From Hyaloraphidium curvatum (lineage: Eukaryota; Monoblepharomycota; Hyaloraphidiomycetes; Hyaloraphidiales; Hyaloraphidiaceae), in NCBI GenBank assembly GCA_025558095.1, contig JAIVFI010000009.1:496001-560000 (forward strand): a DNA stretch of 64,000 nucleotides, written 5' to 3'. Of this stretch, positions 43,090 to 54,502 are shown piece after piece. The notes beneath the pieces were generated by a model. The model saw only the letters and a program-made list of their open reading frames with translations. It did not search any database and was not told the origin of the DNA. The position numbers and the translations under genes were made by a program. Within the stretch, counting starts at the first letter, position 1; each line of letters starts with the position of its first letter.

Positions 43090-44143
43090 TCACGTTTCCA
43101 GTCTTGCCATTTGCTCCGCAACCGCCGCTTCGAAGCTACCGCCGTCCCTGGAGGAGAAAAACTTGATCGACTTGATCGTCGCCTTGACCAAGTTCCCGTT
43201 GGTTCTCAGCTTTCCTGGGTTCCGATGATTGACGTTCACGGAGTGCTTGGAAAGCAGATCCGCGTACTTCCGCGGCTCCCGTTTTTGCCCTTTCCGAAGA
43301 GCTGACAGGTGGAAGGCGGCAAGCAAGAGGAACTGCTCTCTCTCAGCCGGATGGTCCACGATATTCAACGGTGAAGCTTTCCCGTTCGAACGGGCGCGTC
43401 CGACGAGGTCACTGGAGCTGAACGAAAGGCGTCGCGTGCCGTCAGGCATGGTCGCCTCGAACTGCGTCCCGAACGGGGAGTGGAGCGAGACACCGATGCC
43501 GCGGCGCACTCGCTGAGCAACGGAAGTCTTGGTCCGTTCGCGAACCTAAAATGAACAATGATTAGAGGTGCTACGTCTTCAAAAGACGGGGAAAGCTCGC
43601 CTGTTCGCGCTCAAACTGTGCCATGAGCGAGTTCATCGCGAGTGACAGCCACGAAGTAGCCGACGGCGCCGAGCCGCTCCAGAAGAAGGTCAGCTCGGGC
43701 TGGTTGACGCAAACGAAGGATTTTCGGGCCTGGGTGAGCTCCTGAATGTAGCTGTGGGTCGCAACCATGTCGCGAGACAACCGGTCCAGCCGGACGACGA
43801 CCAGGCCGGCGTAGTCGTTCGAGGCGAGCAAGGAGACGAATGCAGCATGCAATTCCTTCCGTTCGAACGCCCCAGGCCCCTTGGGCAGTGCCCCGCTGGC
43901 CAGTTCTTCGTGCACCGCGACGACAATGTCCCCGCGCGCGGTTGCCCAGTCCCGGATGATCCCGATCTGATCCACGAGCGACAGATTGTCGCTCCCGTCG
44001 TCCAGCGACTTTCTGACGTAGGCAATCCAGCGCAGGCCTCGCCCAGATCCGAGCTGGGCCGCCGAGGCATAGGTTCCGAACTTTCCAACGAGCGAAACGA
44101 GGTGGGACACGTCCAGCGCGTTGGAAGCATGCTGGGGCTCCAT
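43090..44143 (-). CDS. Serine recombinase (resolvase/invertase superfamily) with a GC-AG intron
   Basis: ATG 44143. Two exons flank a 55-nt intron at 43546-43600 with GC at its 5' end and AG at its 3' end, giving 332 codons. The catalytic domain begins RWIAYVRKS (nucleophilic Ser), has LSLVDQIGIIRDWATARGD and the arginine motif VVVRLDRLSRDM, and ends with the dimer-helix motif MAQFEREQVRERT across the splice. The C-terminal part is basic, with a segment (RKYADLLSKHSVNVNH .. NGNLVKATIKSIK) that could be a helix-turn-helix. It is smaller than large serine integrases and lacks their obvious zinc and coiled-coil region. Serine recombinases are rare in fungal nuclear genomes; the intron argues against bacterial contamination. 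Confidence 0.85.
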
Positions 44144-45962
44144 CTCCGCCCAGAAGGACAATCAGCGGCCCGCAATGAAGCAGGAGAGGGCCAAATGCAA
44201 GCTCGATCGGGATGAGGAGACGGTGGCGGGTCGGTTTCGGTCCCTGAAGCGCGACAGACGTTCCGCACGAGAGACAGGGGTACCAGAGCGTCACACACAC
44301 GAACTGAGCCCGCAACCGGCTTGAACATGAGCGCGAGCGACCATAGACGGGCCGGAAAGTGAGGAGGAAGGGGTTCAAAGACGTCAGACAAGGGGTTCGA
44401 ACAGGAGCTTCGCGGCACCTACATCGCGAGGCCCCCAAGCACTGTACAGCCGTTGGCTGCCCCAACGGAGGCACCGAGGATCTTTTTCCGGTCCAGATAG
44501 GAGCGAGAATGGGGGAGAACACGGCCGTTGGTCAGGATTCGTGCCACGAAACGGCGGAGCACGAACCGACGGGGAAGGAATGTTCCGATGCGCCGCCGTC
44601 CAGAGGCAGCAGGAAGCAGACGACACGGCCGCTGGACGTCCGGCTTGGTGCTCTCTCGTGGCACCGGTCGGGTCTCCAGCCATCGCTATCGGAAACCGAG
44701 CGGAGTTCGGGGGAGTCTATCCAAGGGCTCCCTTGGATAGACTATCTGAGACCCGCCGCCGAACCGCGATCTTGGAACTTCACTACACGCTATGCTAGTG
44801 CTCGGATCTCCTTCCCGAGACCAACTAGGATAGAAGAGATGTTGTACTGCCCTCCCTGGGGAACTCAAGGCCAGTCATTTGCTATTCAGGTCGCAGGACC
44901 GCCGAACGTGAGCGAGCGTCTCGAATTCACGTCCCGTCGAGCCTGGTGGGGAAGGGACGATATGGAGGAAACGCCCAAATCCCGACAAGTGCTAATCACA
45001 TTTACATGCGTGGTTTGGGAGCGCAAGAAGAGCTCCGCAGGTCTCATTCACTCTGGGCCGGGCTTGACAGCTGCACACTTGAATGGACGTCCGGCATCTC
45101 GTCAATGCCGAGCAGCAAGATGCTCGAGGGTTCTAACGTACCATACATTGTTTAATAAAGTCATTTCGATGGATGATGGCTTTCTTCCATCCTCTACTGG
45201 TAAGCGAGCGCCGCCGGAGCTCCATGCATGGCATGCTCAAGTTTGGGACCTCGCGGACCCTCCGCATGAGTACGTGAAGTTGTCCAGAGCTGTGAGGCAT
45301 TAGAACTGCATAAGAATACGCGATCTGTTGCAAGGCCGCGTCGATTGAGCTGCCTGTGCGTGAACGCGGGCGGTCGGCGCGGACCCATTTTGGCCGATTT
45401 TGAGCCGTTCCCGAGCCATCCCGCTCACAAAACGCTCTGCAGCACTGCGAGGCGTGCCGATTTCTCAAGTAGTAGTATGAAAGCGTCGAATTCGGCCTGC
45501 ATCTCAATTTCGGTCCGGAGCACCTCGGGGACCCAGACCCCCCCCCTCGTCGGTGCAAATCGACGCCGATGGCGCGCAACCACGCACCAAACCCGGTCTG
45601 CTCCGCGTAATGCGCTGACTCGATGTATATAAGTGCGTAGAAGCTAGAACGGCTACCGGCCAGCGATTTTCGCTTGGTGTAGGTGGTCCAGCAGGTCAAG
45701 ACTAGCCGGTCCGACGCCCTCCCCCGATGTAGTGCCACTTTGCGCCGGTGTGTCGAGCTCCTCAATCCTGGCATCAAGCACATGCCTTTCTGTGCATCGC
45801 ATCACCTCTACGATGGCCGCTGGAGCCGATCCAATCACATCTCTGGCCACATCCGAGCACGTACGATCGCCTTCCGGGTCCGTGTTCACCAGGACGGTCA
45901 ATGGGGACTTCAGATGAGTTGCCCTGCTTCAATTCCACAATCAGATACATGAAACCGATCTA
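44144..45962. other. Accessory intergenic region
   Basis: 1.8 kb between the recombinase and the companion gene of the transposase. It contains the inverted repeat at 44714-44743. Short frames (for example 45133-45783 and 45653-45901 on the minus strand) have no recognisable domain. I see no terminal repeat that would mark an element end. Confidence 0.5.
44714..44743. repeat. Inverted repeat with 14-bp arms and central CT
   Basis: The left arm is AGTCTATCCAAGGG and the right arm is CCCTTGGATAGACT, separated by CT. It lies 571 bp upstream of the recombinase start codon. Serine recombinases cut with a two-base overhang at the centre of a dyad site, so the geometry fits a crossover site. A transcription-factor site or plain hairpin is also possible. 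Confidence 0.7.
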
Positions 45963-46968
45963 TTACTTTGGGAACTCCGTCACAAGAACCACCTTCAACG
46001 CCTCGTAGGCTTTCAGACGGGGGCCACGCAGCGTGGCATCCTTGGCATCAAGGAGGTCGAGAAACTCTCCCTCCAGGTAGGCCCAGTCGGGACCTCCATC
46101 TTCCGCGCGGCGCGTGCCGTAAGCGGGGATGGTAATCTTGCGCTGCGTGTCGTCGCTACGGCGAAATCCATCATCGCAAAGGCCCAGCCGATGGACATGA
46201 GCAGCCCGGCATTTCTCCTCCTTGAGCTGCCCGCAGCGCCGACATAGCTGAGCTTCATCCTTTGGGGCATGCCCTCGCACCTTGGGCTTCGCGGGTTCCA
46301 TGGCCGAAACAGCAACTTCCTGCAGGGTCAACGAAGGAGCGACCTGTCGGGCCAACTGACGTTAAACCACCAGCGCGACAGCAGAGAGAAGCCGGTATGC
46401 CGCTCACCAAAACAGTCGAAGCACCTTGGACGGGCTTCTGGGCCACATGAGCGAAGGCAGCGAGGAGGGCCTCGGCCCAAGCCTCTTTCGAGATCTCGGG
46501 CGGCAAGTGCAGGGGCCTCGGCACGTGCTCGAGCAAAGCGGGCCCAGCTGCCAATGTGGAAGCATCGGGTAGAGCCAGAGACGATGTTGTCCCAGGCGCG
46601 GGCGGCATGGCCCGCTTCTTAGCGGCCGGAACCGACGTCGAGGCCGGCCGCGGTGCCACCGGCGAATCTGCCCGTCCCTGAACCAAATCCTCACGTTTCC
46701 GCTTGCCGCTCAAGGCCATTGCACCGCTTGACGGCTGAAAGGCGACGGGCAAGGGCGCCGGCGTCCTGCAAAAGACGAGGGATGAGCTCAGAAGCCGAGA
46801 TCCGAAAATGGCGTCCACCCACTCCAATACAGGCTCCACAGGCCGGTTTAGAGCCTGCACGGGCGCGGAAGAGAGAGAAGGAACAACGGGAACCTCCAGC
46901 ATGTCTTCCTCCATAGGAGACGAAAGAGGCTGGCTTGCAGCGGCAGTAGAGGCAGCCTTCGGCGACAT
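45963..46968 (-). CDS. Companion gene of the transposase, Cys-motif protein
   Basis: ATG 46968. One 52-nt intron (46356-46407) joins ..GASTVL to LARQVAPSLTLQEV in phase 0, giving about 317 codons. The N-terminal half is Pro/Ser/Ala-rich with a basic patch (SGKRKRED, AAKKRAMP) that could be a nuclear localisation signal. The C-terminal part has LCRRCGQLKEEKC, then HVHRLGLCDDG, a plausible C-x2-C-x6-C-x5-H zinc site, and ends EALKVVLVTEFPK. It follows the transposase on the same strand 76 bp after its stop codon, so it is probably part of the same element. No family recognised. Confidence 0.6.
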
Positions 46969-47043
46969 TTGGCTCGAAGGTCGGGATGGAGACAAAATGA
47001 CCGGCGAGAACAAGCCTGAGGTGGCTACAACGGCGGACCCGAG

Positions 47044-49979
47044 CTAAAGAACGCCGACATGTTGAGTAAACCATGAATCCACGCTATCGCAATAACCAAC
47101 CTCGGCAAGAGTGCGCTGAAAGTCGGCCTTGATGCCGTAGTTCGGCGCGGCTCTACCACGAGCTTTCGGAGACGGCGACGGCTTGTGCGAAGGACGACTT
47201 TTCGGAGTGAATCCGCGAGGCGAGGCGGGCCGCGCCTTCGGGACAGCCGGATCCTTTTCCCTTTCGGCGACGTAGGCCTGCTGGTCCCGGATCGCCTTCC
47301 CGGCTTGCCGTGCTTCCGCCGAGGTGACGGCACGAATCTCAAAACACTCGTGATCCTCCAGAAGCGGGTTGCATTGTGCAGGGTGACCATTCTGGCGAGC
47401 CAAGCGGTTCCGAGCTTCCAGCATCTGGCAAAGAGCCGGATTCCTGCCCAACTGCTGGGCGTAAAAGTCGCCGAATTTGATGCGCAACACGGTCAGCATG
47501 TAATCGAGATCGAAATGGTCAATCTCCTGCAGGATGGTGTCCTCGAGCTTCGCGTGGCGGCCGAGCCAGTCCTGCAGAAGCCGAAAATAGCCCTCGAGAC
47601 GATTGCTTCCCCTAGCAACCATCACTGAGCCGTCTGCCGCGATGTAGAACAAAATCTCTGGATCGTCCAAACACCCCCTTTCCAGGTGCACTCGAGCGTT
47701 TGCCCAGTTCTTCTCGAACACCTCGACCTTCTTTGGAGGAAGACCGCCGAGGTACCGAAGAGCTTCGTTCTTAGCGGCGTCGAAGGCCTTGACGGCTTCC
47801 TCGCGCGGCAGCATCGGCTGCGGCGTCTTCTCGCCGCTGGGGAGCTCAACTCCCGGGAACTGAATGGAACTCCAAACGATGCCGATGATCTTGTCCTTGA
47901 CAAAATCCGTGACCCCGACGTCCTCGCAAATCCGTTGCACCCAGTGGAAATGGTCGAGACGTACGACCACGAGATCGCCAAACACAGCCTTCACGAGTGG
48001 GGCTAAAGAACCCGGCGAGCCACAGCACCGGTCCACTTGGAGCACGATGACCAGAGTCCCCGGCTCCTCAAAGGCGCCGACAGATTTCCCCGAATCGAGC
48101 TTCTTTCCGTCGATTCCACGGCCCGCAGCCTTCTGAGCCCGCAAAGAGTTACGAAGAACCTCTAGGCCGTGCTTGGCTGCGTCGTCGCCCTTGTTCCGGG
48201 CCATGTACTGCGAACGTCGTCAGAAGTCCCGCTGCATGGGCAGCGCCGAGCGGCTCACCGCGCCAAGAGGAGTACCAGTCGCGGTGATGTACTTGATCAG
48301 CTGAGGTTTGCTGCTCATGGACTCGGCCGCCACGCGGCCGCCGTTCGCCTTTGCAGCCGCATCCTTCTCGGCATCCGCGGCAGCACCGCCGTCAGCATGC
48401 TTGCTGGAGTTGAGGGCCTTGTGGCCCCCATTCTCCTCGTCGTGCACGTAAGCTTGGTGCAGTGCGGTCTTTTCCAGTCCGTCCTGCGCAATGTTCCGGC
48501 CTGCGCGGCGGAGATGAGCCAAGCAGCGAAACCAAATCCGTTCCGCCAGAACCCACAGTCAGCCTGGTACTGATACGAGTGGAAAAGAAGGTCGCCGTAT
48601 CGGTTCCAAACTGCTTCGTGTAGACGAGCCACAAAGGCGGCGTCGATCACATCCCCGGCCATTCTGACGCCAAGTCAACACGCAGGCGAAGGCGCAGCCC
48701 GAATCGCGGCCCAACTCACGAGAATTCGTCCTCCATTGACTCCTGGATCGACTGCGGCTTCTTCCCGCTCTGCCGGAAGAGGCCGGCGAACGTCGGTACG
48801 GTCGTGCCGTCGGAGGGCCCCGCCTGAGAAGGTGCCGAGTCGTTTTCGGCCGAGTCTGATCTCACGACAAAGGAATCCATGCTCGTTTGTTTGGATCCCG
48901 AAGAGTCTATGGGAACGGAGTCACAGCGTGTCCTCACGATGCCACACAAAAGGTTACCTGAAGAGAAGAATGCGCTGGTCGTCTCCGCATCCGGCATGGG
49001 GCCATGCTTCCCGTGGTGTTGAAGGTGCAGCGCGACGACGTGATGTTCGGCCTCCAGGTCGGCTGGAACCGAGATGTCACGAAAGGGCAAGAACCAGTTC
49101 AGAAAGAGCCGTACCGTTCAGGATCTTGGCCGCCATGCCCGGCCCGCACTCGTTCACCAGGTTGTAGACCTTCGAGAGGAACGACATGTGCACGTACGAG
49201 TGGCCGACCCGTTCGTAAGGGAACACTGCCGACGAATGATTAGCAAGGTCGACAAGATCGATCAGGGAGCGGTTCCTACCGACGTAGCGCAGGTCCGCGG
49301 GAATTCTGTCGAGCAGGTTGTGGGCACCAATCTGGAAGGTGCACTTCCCCGCCTTGGCTTCCCCAAAGTTCTCGCAAACGTATCGCCGGGGGCAAAGAAG
49401 TTCCAACTCTCCATGGGGCCCACGCATGAGGAAGAGATCTTGAACCCAAGCACTGGGCTTCAGCTTCAATCCGCACGTCGGACAAATGAGCCGCGCCAAG
49501 TCCGGGTAGCCCTCCCAGGGAGAAAGGATGAAGGTCGGCCGAAGCGTCACGAGAGAATCCATTTCCGGGGTTCCCGGCCCGTTGAGGACCTTGAAAATCG
49601 GATCCCCTCCATCCCGGAGGACGAAGCGCTCCGGATGACGTCGTAGATCGAAGGGAAAAGGCTGGAGACCATGGGTGAACGGGGTAACCTTCTTCCCCGG
49701 CAACCTCCTCTTTTGGGCGGCCGAGAACTCGAGCTGGAAGGCCGTTCCGTGCTGAGGACGCCCTTCTGGAGGTGCCTCGCCCGCCGAAGCTTGTGGCTGC
49801 TGTCCGGCGGGCTCCCCTCCGCTTTCCGGCTGCCCGGCCGGCGGCGCTGCGGTCTTTGGCGGGCGACCGCGCTTCTTCGTCTGCTTTGGTGCGTCCGAAG
49901 CCTTCATCGCGGGGACCTTAGCCTTCTTCACGCCGCCAGAGACCTTCTTCGCGCCGCCCGTGTTCCGGTTCCGACCCAT
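47044..49979 (-). CDS. DDE-type transposase with N-terminal zinc-binding (DUF6729-like) region
   Basis: ATG 49979. The frame is kept through at least five introns of about 50-60 nt, giving roughly 800 codons. A Lys/Pro-rich AT-hook-like N-terminus (KKRGRPPKTAA) is followed by RLICPTCGLKLKPSAW, LLCPRRYVCENF, KCTFQIGAHNLLDRIPADLR and KVYNLVNECG. This resembles the zinc-ribbon DUF6729 module of large fungal transposons. Downstream are candidate catalytic acids: VIVLQVDRCC (D), VVVRLDHFHWVQRI (D) and GSNRLEGYFRLLQ (E), with strongly conserved-looking surroundings. The C-terminus is basic and Ser/Pro-rich. The family assignment is from memory and should be treated as tentative; the transposase-like RNase H fold is inferred. 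Confidence 0.6.
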
Positions 49980-50699
49980 GCCTCCGCTGGCCCGAGAAGT
50001 CGCGTCGAGACGCGACGGTTCGGATCAGTTGGCCTCGTCTTCGGCGCCAGAGTCCTTCCTAGAGCTCAGACTGCCCTGCTTGCAGTCATTCCCGTCCAGA
50101 ATGTCCCCAGGGGATGCTTCAACAGAGGCCTCGTCTCCTCCCGGGGAGAGGAAGCTATAAACCGTCGCGACACGCGGGAAGGCGAGGCTCCTCGCGACAG
50201 TAGCGTTGATTCGAGGGCAGAGAAGGCTACGCCGACGCGCGTCTGGGACGGGGCCGGCGCGCAGGTGGCCTCTCAGGGGGTTTGGCCCGGTGGGGGAGGG
50301 TTGGGGAGGGTTGAAAGAGGGTTGAAGAGGGTTGAAGGAGGGTTGAACCGGGTTGAAGGGTTTGGTCTAGTAAACAGATCTATATCACGCCGCCCACGCC
50401 TATCAAAGCCTGTCATCTCCTCGGGCATCCCCCGCCCAAACTACCGGCGCCTGCGGCACGGGTTAGTTTCCTCCCGCCTTTTTGCGACAGGCGCCACCAC
50501 TTCCCGCGGCGGCCGTTGTTGCCGGAAGGGCACACGGCCGGGAGGTCGTGACGCCTATCGCGACGCCACTCTGTCCTCCCCACGCTTCAACCTCTCACAC
50601 ATATCTGTGCTGCTGCCCAATCAGGTCCCGTGCTGCCGTCGGCCATCCCTACCATCACCGGCTGCTTCGTAACCCGATCCGGGTGAGGACGCCGCCGCG
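49980..50699. other. Intergenic, right edge of the accessory island
   Basis: 720 bp between the transposase start and VPH1. It contains the GGGTTGAA array at 50296-50360. The region from 50370 to 50699 is presumably the VPH1 promoter. No gene seen. Confidence 0.5.
50296..50360. repeat. Direct repeat array of GGGTTGAA
   Basis: Five copies of GGGTTGAA in 65 bp, separated by 1-3 variable bases (AGA, GA, GGA, CC). Preceded by related GGGTTGGGG. It lies about 320 bp upstream of the transposase start, where subterminal binding repeats of DNA transposons commonly sit. Confidence 0.8.
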
Positions 50700-53600
50700 A
50701 TGGCGTCCATATTTCGGAGCGAGGACATGAGGTCGGTGCCTGCCGCTAGAGCGTGCCGCTCCCGACCGCCATCTGTGGTCATACGACTGACATTCTTGCG
50801 CACTTCTTCAGCCTCGTGCAGGTCTACATCCCGTCCGAAATCGCCCAGGCCACGGTGGCGGGTGGGTCTTCGATACCAGGGCCCGTCCCTCGCAAACGAT
50901 TCGATGAATCTGACGCTTCCCCCGCCATGCAGAGCTCGGCGAGACGGGCCTGATGCAGTTCAAGGACGTGGGTGGTCGACGGGGATTCCCGGGTCGATGT
51001 GGCGCTGACCGTTTCGCCTGCAGCTCAATGGCGACGAGAACGCGTTCAACAGGGCTTTCGTCGGCGAGATCCGCCGTCTCGAGGAAATGGAGAGGAAGCT
51101 CCGTGAGTTGCGCGGCGCTTGCAAGGCTTTGGGAGTGTGCCTGACCCTTTTCCTCGTACCAGGGTTCCTCGAGTCGCAGGTGGACAAGGAAAAGCTGGAC
51201 AAGAAGCCGAACGACGATTCGGTTCCGTACGGCCGTGTCCGCTCGCAGCAGATGGTCGACGAGCTCGAGGCCACCGTCAACGACTACGACGCCCGCATCA
51301 ACCAGATGAACACGTACCAGGAGGGGCTGAACAAGCGCATGCTCGAGCTCACGGAGCTGCGCCACGTCCTCAAGGAGGCCAGCGGATTTTTTGCCGACGT
51401 GAGTTTACATCGCCAGAAGGATGTTGCGGAGGCCGCTTGCTCATCGCTTTTTCCCAGGCCGAGGCGAACCCGGACCTGATCGAGGCGCAAACCCAGGCCA
51501 ACGCCGCGCTCGCTGCCGGCGGCGCCGGGATCGTTCCGCTCCGCTCCGAAACTTCGGTCAACCCGCTGCTGTCCGCCGAGGAGGCCGGCGCCGCCGCCGA
51601 GTCGAGCAAGCTCGAGTTCGTCGCCGGCGTCATCCCCTCGGCAAAGATGGGCGTGTTCGAGCGCATCCTGTGGCGTGTGCTCCGCGGCAACCTGTACATG
51701 AACTCGGCGCCGATCGAGGAGCAGATCCGCGACCCCGTCACGGACGAGCTGGTGCAGAAGAACGTCTTCGTCATCTTCGCGCACGGCAAGGAGGTGCTCA
51801 CCAAGATCCGCAAGATCTCGGAGTCGCTCGGCGCCACGCTGTACCCGGTTGACGAGAACGCCGCCAAGCGCCGCGAGGACGCCCTCGAGTGCCAGGCCAG
51901 GATCGACGATCTCAACAGCGTGCGTATTCGATCCGCTGCCCCTGTTTTGTACTGGCACGTGCTCACGCGCTGCTGCTCCAGGTCCTGTACAACACCAACC
52001 AGACCAGGCGCGCGGAGCTCCTCAAGCTCGCCGACAACATCCAGACCTGGAACACGATGGTCAAGAAGGAGAAGGCGATCTACGCGGCCATGAACACCTT
52101 CAACTACGACGGAAACCGCAAGACCCTCATCGCCGAGGGCTGGGTGCCCGACTACGGCATCCCGGTGCTGCAGCAGTCGCTCCGCGACGTCGCCGAGCGC
52201 ACCACGGCGACCGTCCCGCCCTTCCTCTCGGTCATCGAGACCTCGGAGCGCCCGCCGACGCACTTCCGGCTCAACAAGTTCACCAAGGGCTTCCACCAGA
52301 TCATCGCCGCCTACGGCATCGCGCGCTACAAGGAAGTCAACCCCGGCCTCTTCACCATCATCACCTTCCCCTTCCTCTTCGCGATCATGTTCGGCGATAT
52401 CGGCCACGGCATCTTCATGGCCCTCATCGCCGTGCTCATCTGCTGGTACGAGAAGCCGCTCAAGAAGTACGCCGCGGACGAGATGTTCGGCATGATCTAC
52501 GCGGGTCGGTACATCATCCTCCTCATGGCCTTCTTCTCCATCTACGTCGGCATGGTCTACAACGATATCCTCTCCCTCGGCCTCGAGTTCTACGGCTCGG
52601 GCTGGGAGTTTTGGCCGCCGTACCCGCCGGAGCACAACGCCACCGAGACCCGCCGCCTGTTTGCCCGCGCCGAAACCAACTACCCGCAGCGCGGCTTCCA
52701 GGTACGAACGTTTACGCTGCCCTGCCTTCGCGGTTTCTAACGCCGTCGCTCTTGACAGACCAAGGTGTACCCGTTCGGTGTCGACCCCGCCTGGGTGTGG
52801 GCCTCGAACAAGCTGCTCTTCCTCAACTCGTACAAGATGAAGCAGGCCATCCTGCTCGGCGTCATCCACATGTCGTTCGGCACGTGCCTGCAGGTCGCGA
52901 ACCACATCAAGTTCAAGAACTGGGTCTCGATCGTCTTCGAGTTCATCCCGCAGATCCTCTTCTTCTGGCTCATCTTCGGCTACCTCGGCTTCATGATCGT
53001 CTACAAGTGGTGCACGGACTGGTACTCGCAGGGCCTGCCCCCGCCCAACCTGCTCAACACCCTGATCTACATGTTCCTGTCGCCCGGCCGCGTGGACGAG
53101 CCTCTGTACGCCCAGGGGGTGCGTTGCAGATCTCGTCGTTGTATCCAACTGTCGCGCTGACTGCCATTTCGCAGACCAAGCTCCAGTCGACCCTGCAGGT
53201 CGCCTTCCTCATCATCGCCCTTGTCTCGGTGCCCATCATGCTTCTGCCCAAGCCCTTCATCCTCAAGGCCCAGCACGACAGGAAGGTCAAGGCCGCCAAG
53301 GCCGCGGGCGGTGCCGCCCACGCGCCCGTGTCGATCGAGGACGGCAACGGCGCCGTCGCCGAGGCCGCGCAGGACGTCGACGCCGTCACGCAGGCGCACC
53401 CGACGGTCGACGCTGCCGCGCCCCCGCTCAACGAGGTCGTGGTCAACGGCGAGTCGTCGACCAAGGACGCCCTGGCCAAGGCGGAGCCGCCGCGCCTGTC
53501 CAAGGACCTCACGGGCGTCAAGGCTGCGCCGACGGACACGGAGCTCATGGAGAACTCGGAGACGGCGCTGGTCCAGGCGCACCACGAGGACCACGTGGAC

Positions 53601-54139
53601 CACTTCGACTTTGGCGAGGTCATGATCTACCAGGTCATCCACACGATCGAGTACTGCCTGGGATGCGTGTCCAACACCGCATCGTACCTGCGTCTCTGGG
53701 CTCTGTCGCTCGCCCACGCCCGTACGTTGCTTTCGTCGCATGCGGTGCAGCCGTTCGCTCACTCGCCTGTCCTCCGCAGAGCTTTCCGAAGTGCTGTACA
53801 ACATGACGCTGCAGACCATGTTCAAGCTGGACCCTGGCTTCCTGCAGGTCATCGCCATCTTTGGCGGGTTCGTCGCCTGGTTCACGCTCACCATCGGCAT
53901 CCTGCTCATCATGGAGGGCCTGTCGGCCTTCCTGCACGCGCTGCGTCTGCACTGGGTCGAGTTCAACAACAAATGTGGGTATACCGCGGCTATGCAAACG
54001 GCGATGGATGCTGACCTTGGGGCACGCAGTCTACGAGGGCAGCGGCCGCGAATTCATCCCCTTCGCCTTCTCTCGCATCAACAAGATGGACGACATCGTC
54101 GTGCCCGACACCCCGGGCTTCGCCATCGGCGGGCACTAG
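50700..54139 (+). CDS. VPH1: V-type H+-ATPase subunit a
   Basis: A multi-exon gene of about 850 codons. Starts [10 protein letters not shown], then [30 protein letters not shown] and the N-terminal cytosolic arm ([60 protein letters not shown]). The membrane domain follows: [58 protein letters not shown]. The essential buried arginine of the proton path is in [16 protein letters not shown]. The C-terminus reads [14 protein letters not shown]. Between membrane parts is a variable acidic insert. The protein forms the stator and half-channels of the vacuolar/Golgi proton pump. Vph1 versus Stv1 targeting cannot be told. Eight or more introns of 50-90 nt; the last exon is reached via a short intron after HWVEFNN. 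Confidence 0.95.
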
Positions 54140-54502
54140 ATGCGCCGGATGCGCAGTTCGATTGGATTTTCGACAATAGAGTTCCCATGTGCGGACATGA
54201 CTCATCTCCGATCCGAAGTAGCTGAATGGCCGCGGTTCCGGACAGCAACTGCGTGTGTTTCATTCTGTGACGGGGATTGATTTTGCTCGCAGAAGAGGCG
54301 ATGTATTTGTCAGCGCTGGAGGAAGAAAGGCTGGGGCCCAGGCCTGGCCGGCGGCGGCGGGGCCGGTGGCGGGCGCGCGGGAGCGGAGACCACCGAGTGT
54401 CTCGCGAAACTCCTTGCCCCGCCGTGCAGACACCCCCGGCCGCGACATCGGCCGGCTCATCCGCCCGCCGAGTGGCCGAGCACTGTTTGGCGGCGTCGCG
54501 CG
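54140..54502. other. Intergenic between VPH1 and the bZIP gene
   Basis: 363 bp. VPH1 3' UTR and bZIP promoter or 5' UTR are expected here. No other feature seen. Confidence 0.5.

Noticed and set aside
45133-45783. A 216-codon minus-strand frame
   Set aside because: Irregular composition without any motif, and no ATG-linked exon structure. It overlaps nothing but looks random.
48990-49130. Apparent frameshift in the transposase after KILNGTALSEL
   Set aside because: A 52-nt GT-AG intron starting at the GT of GGTACGG joins KILN to ADLEAEHHVV and keeps the frame.
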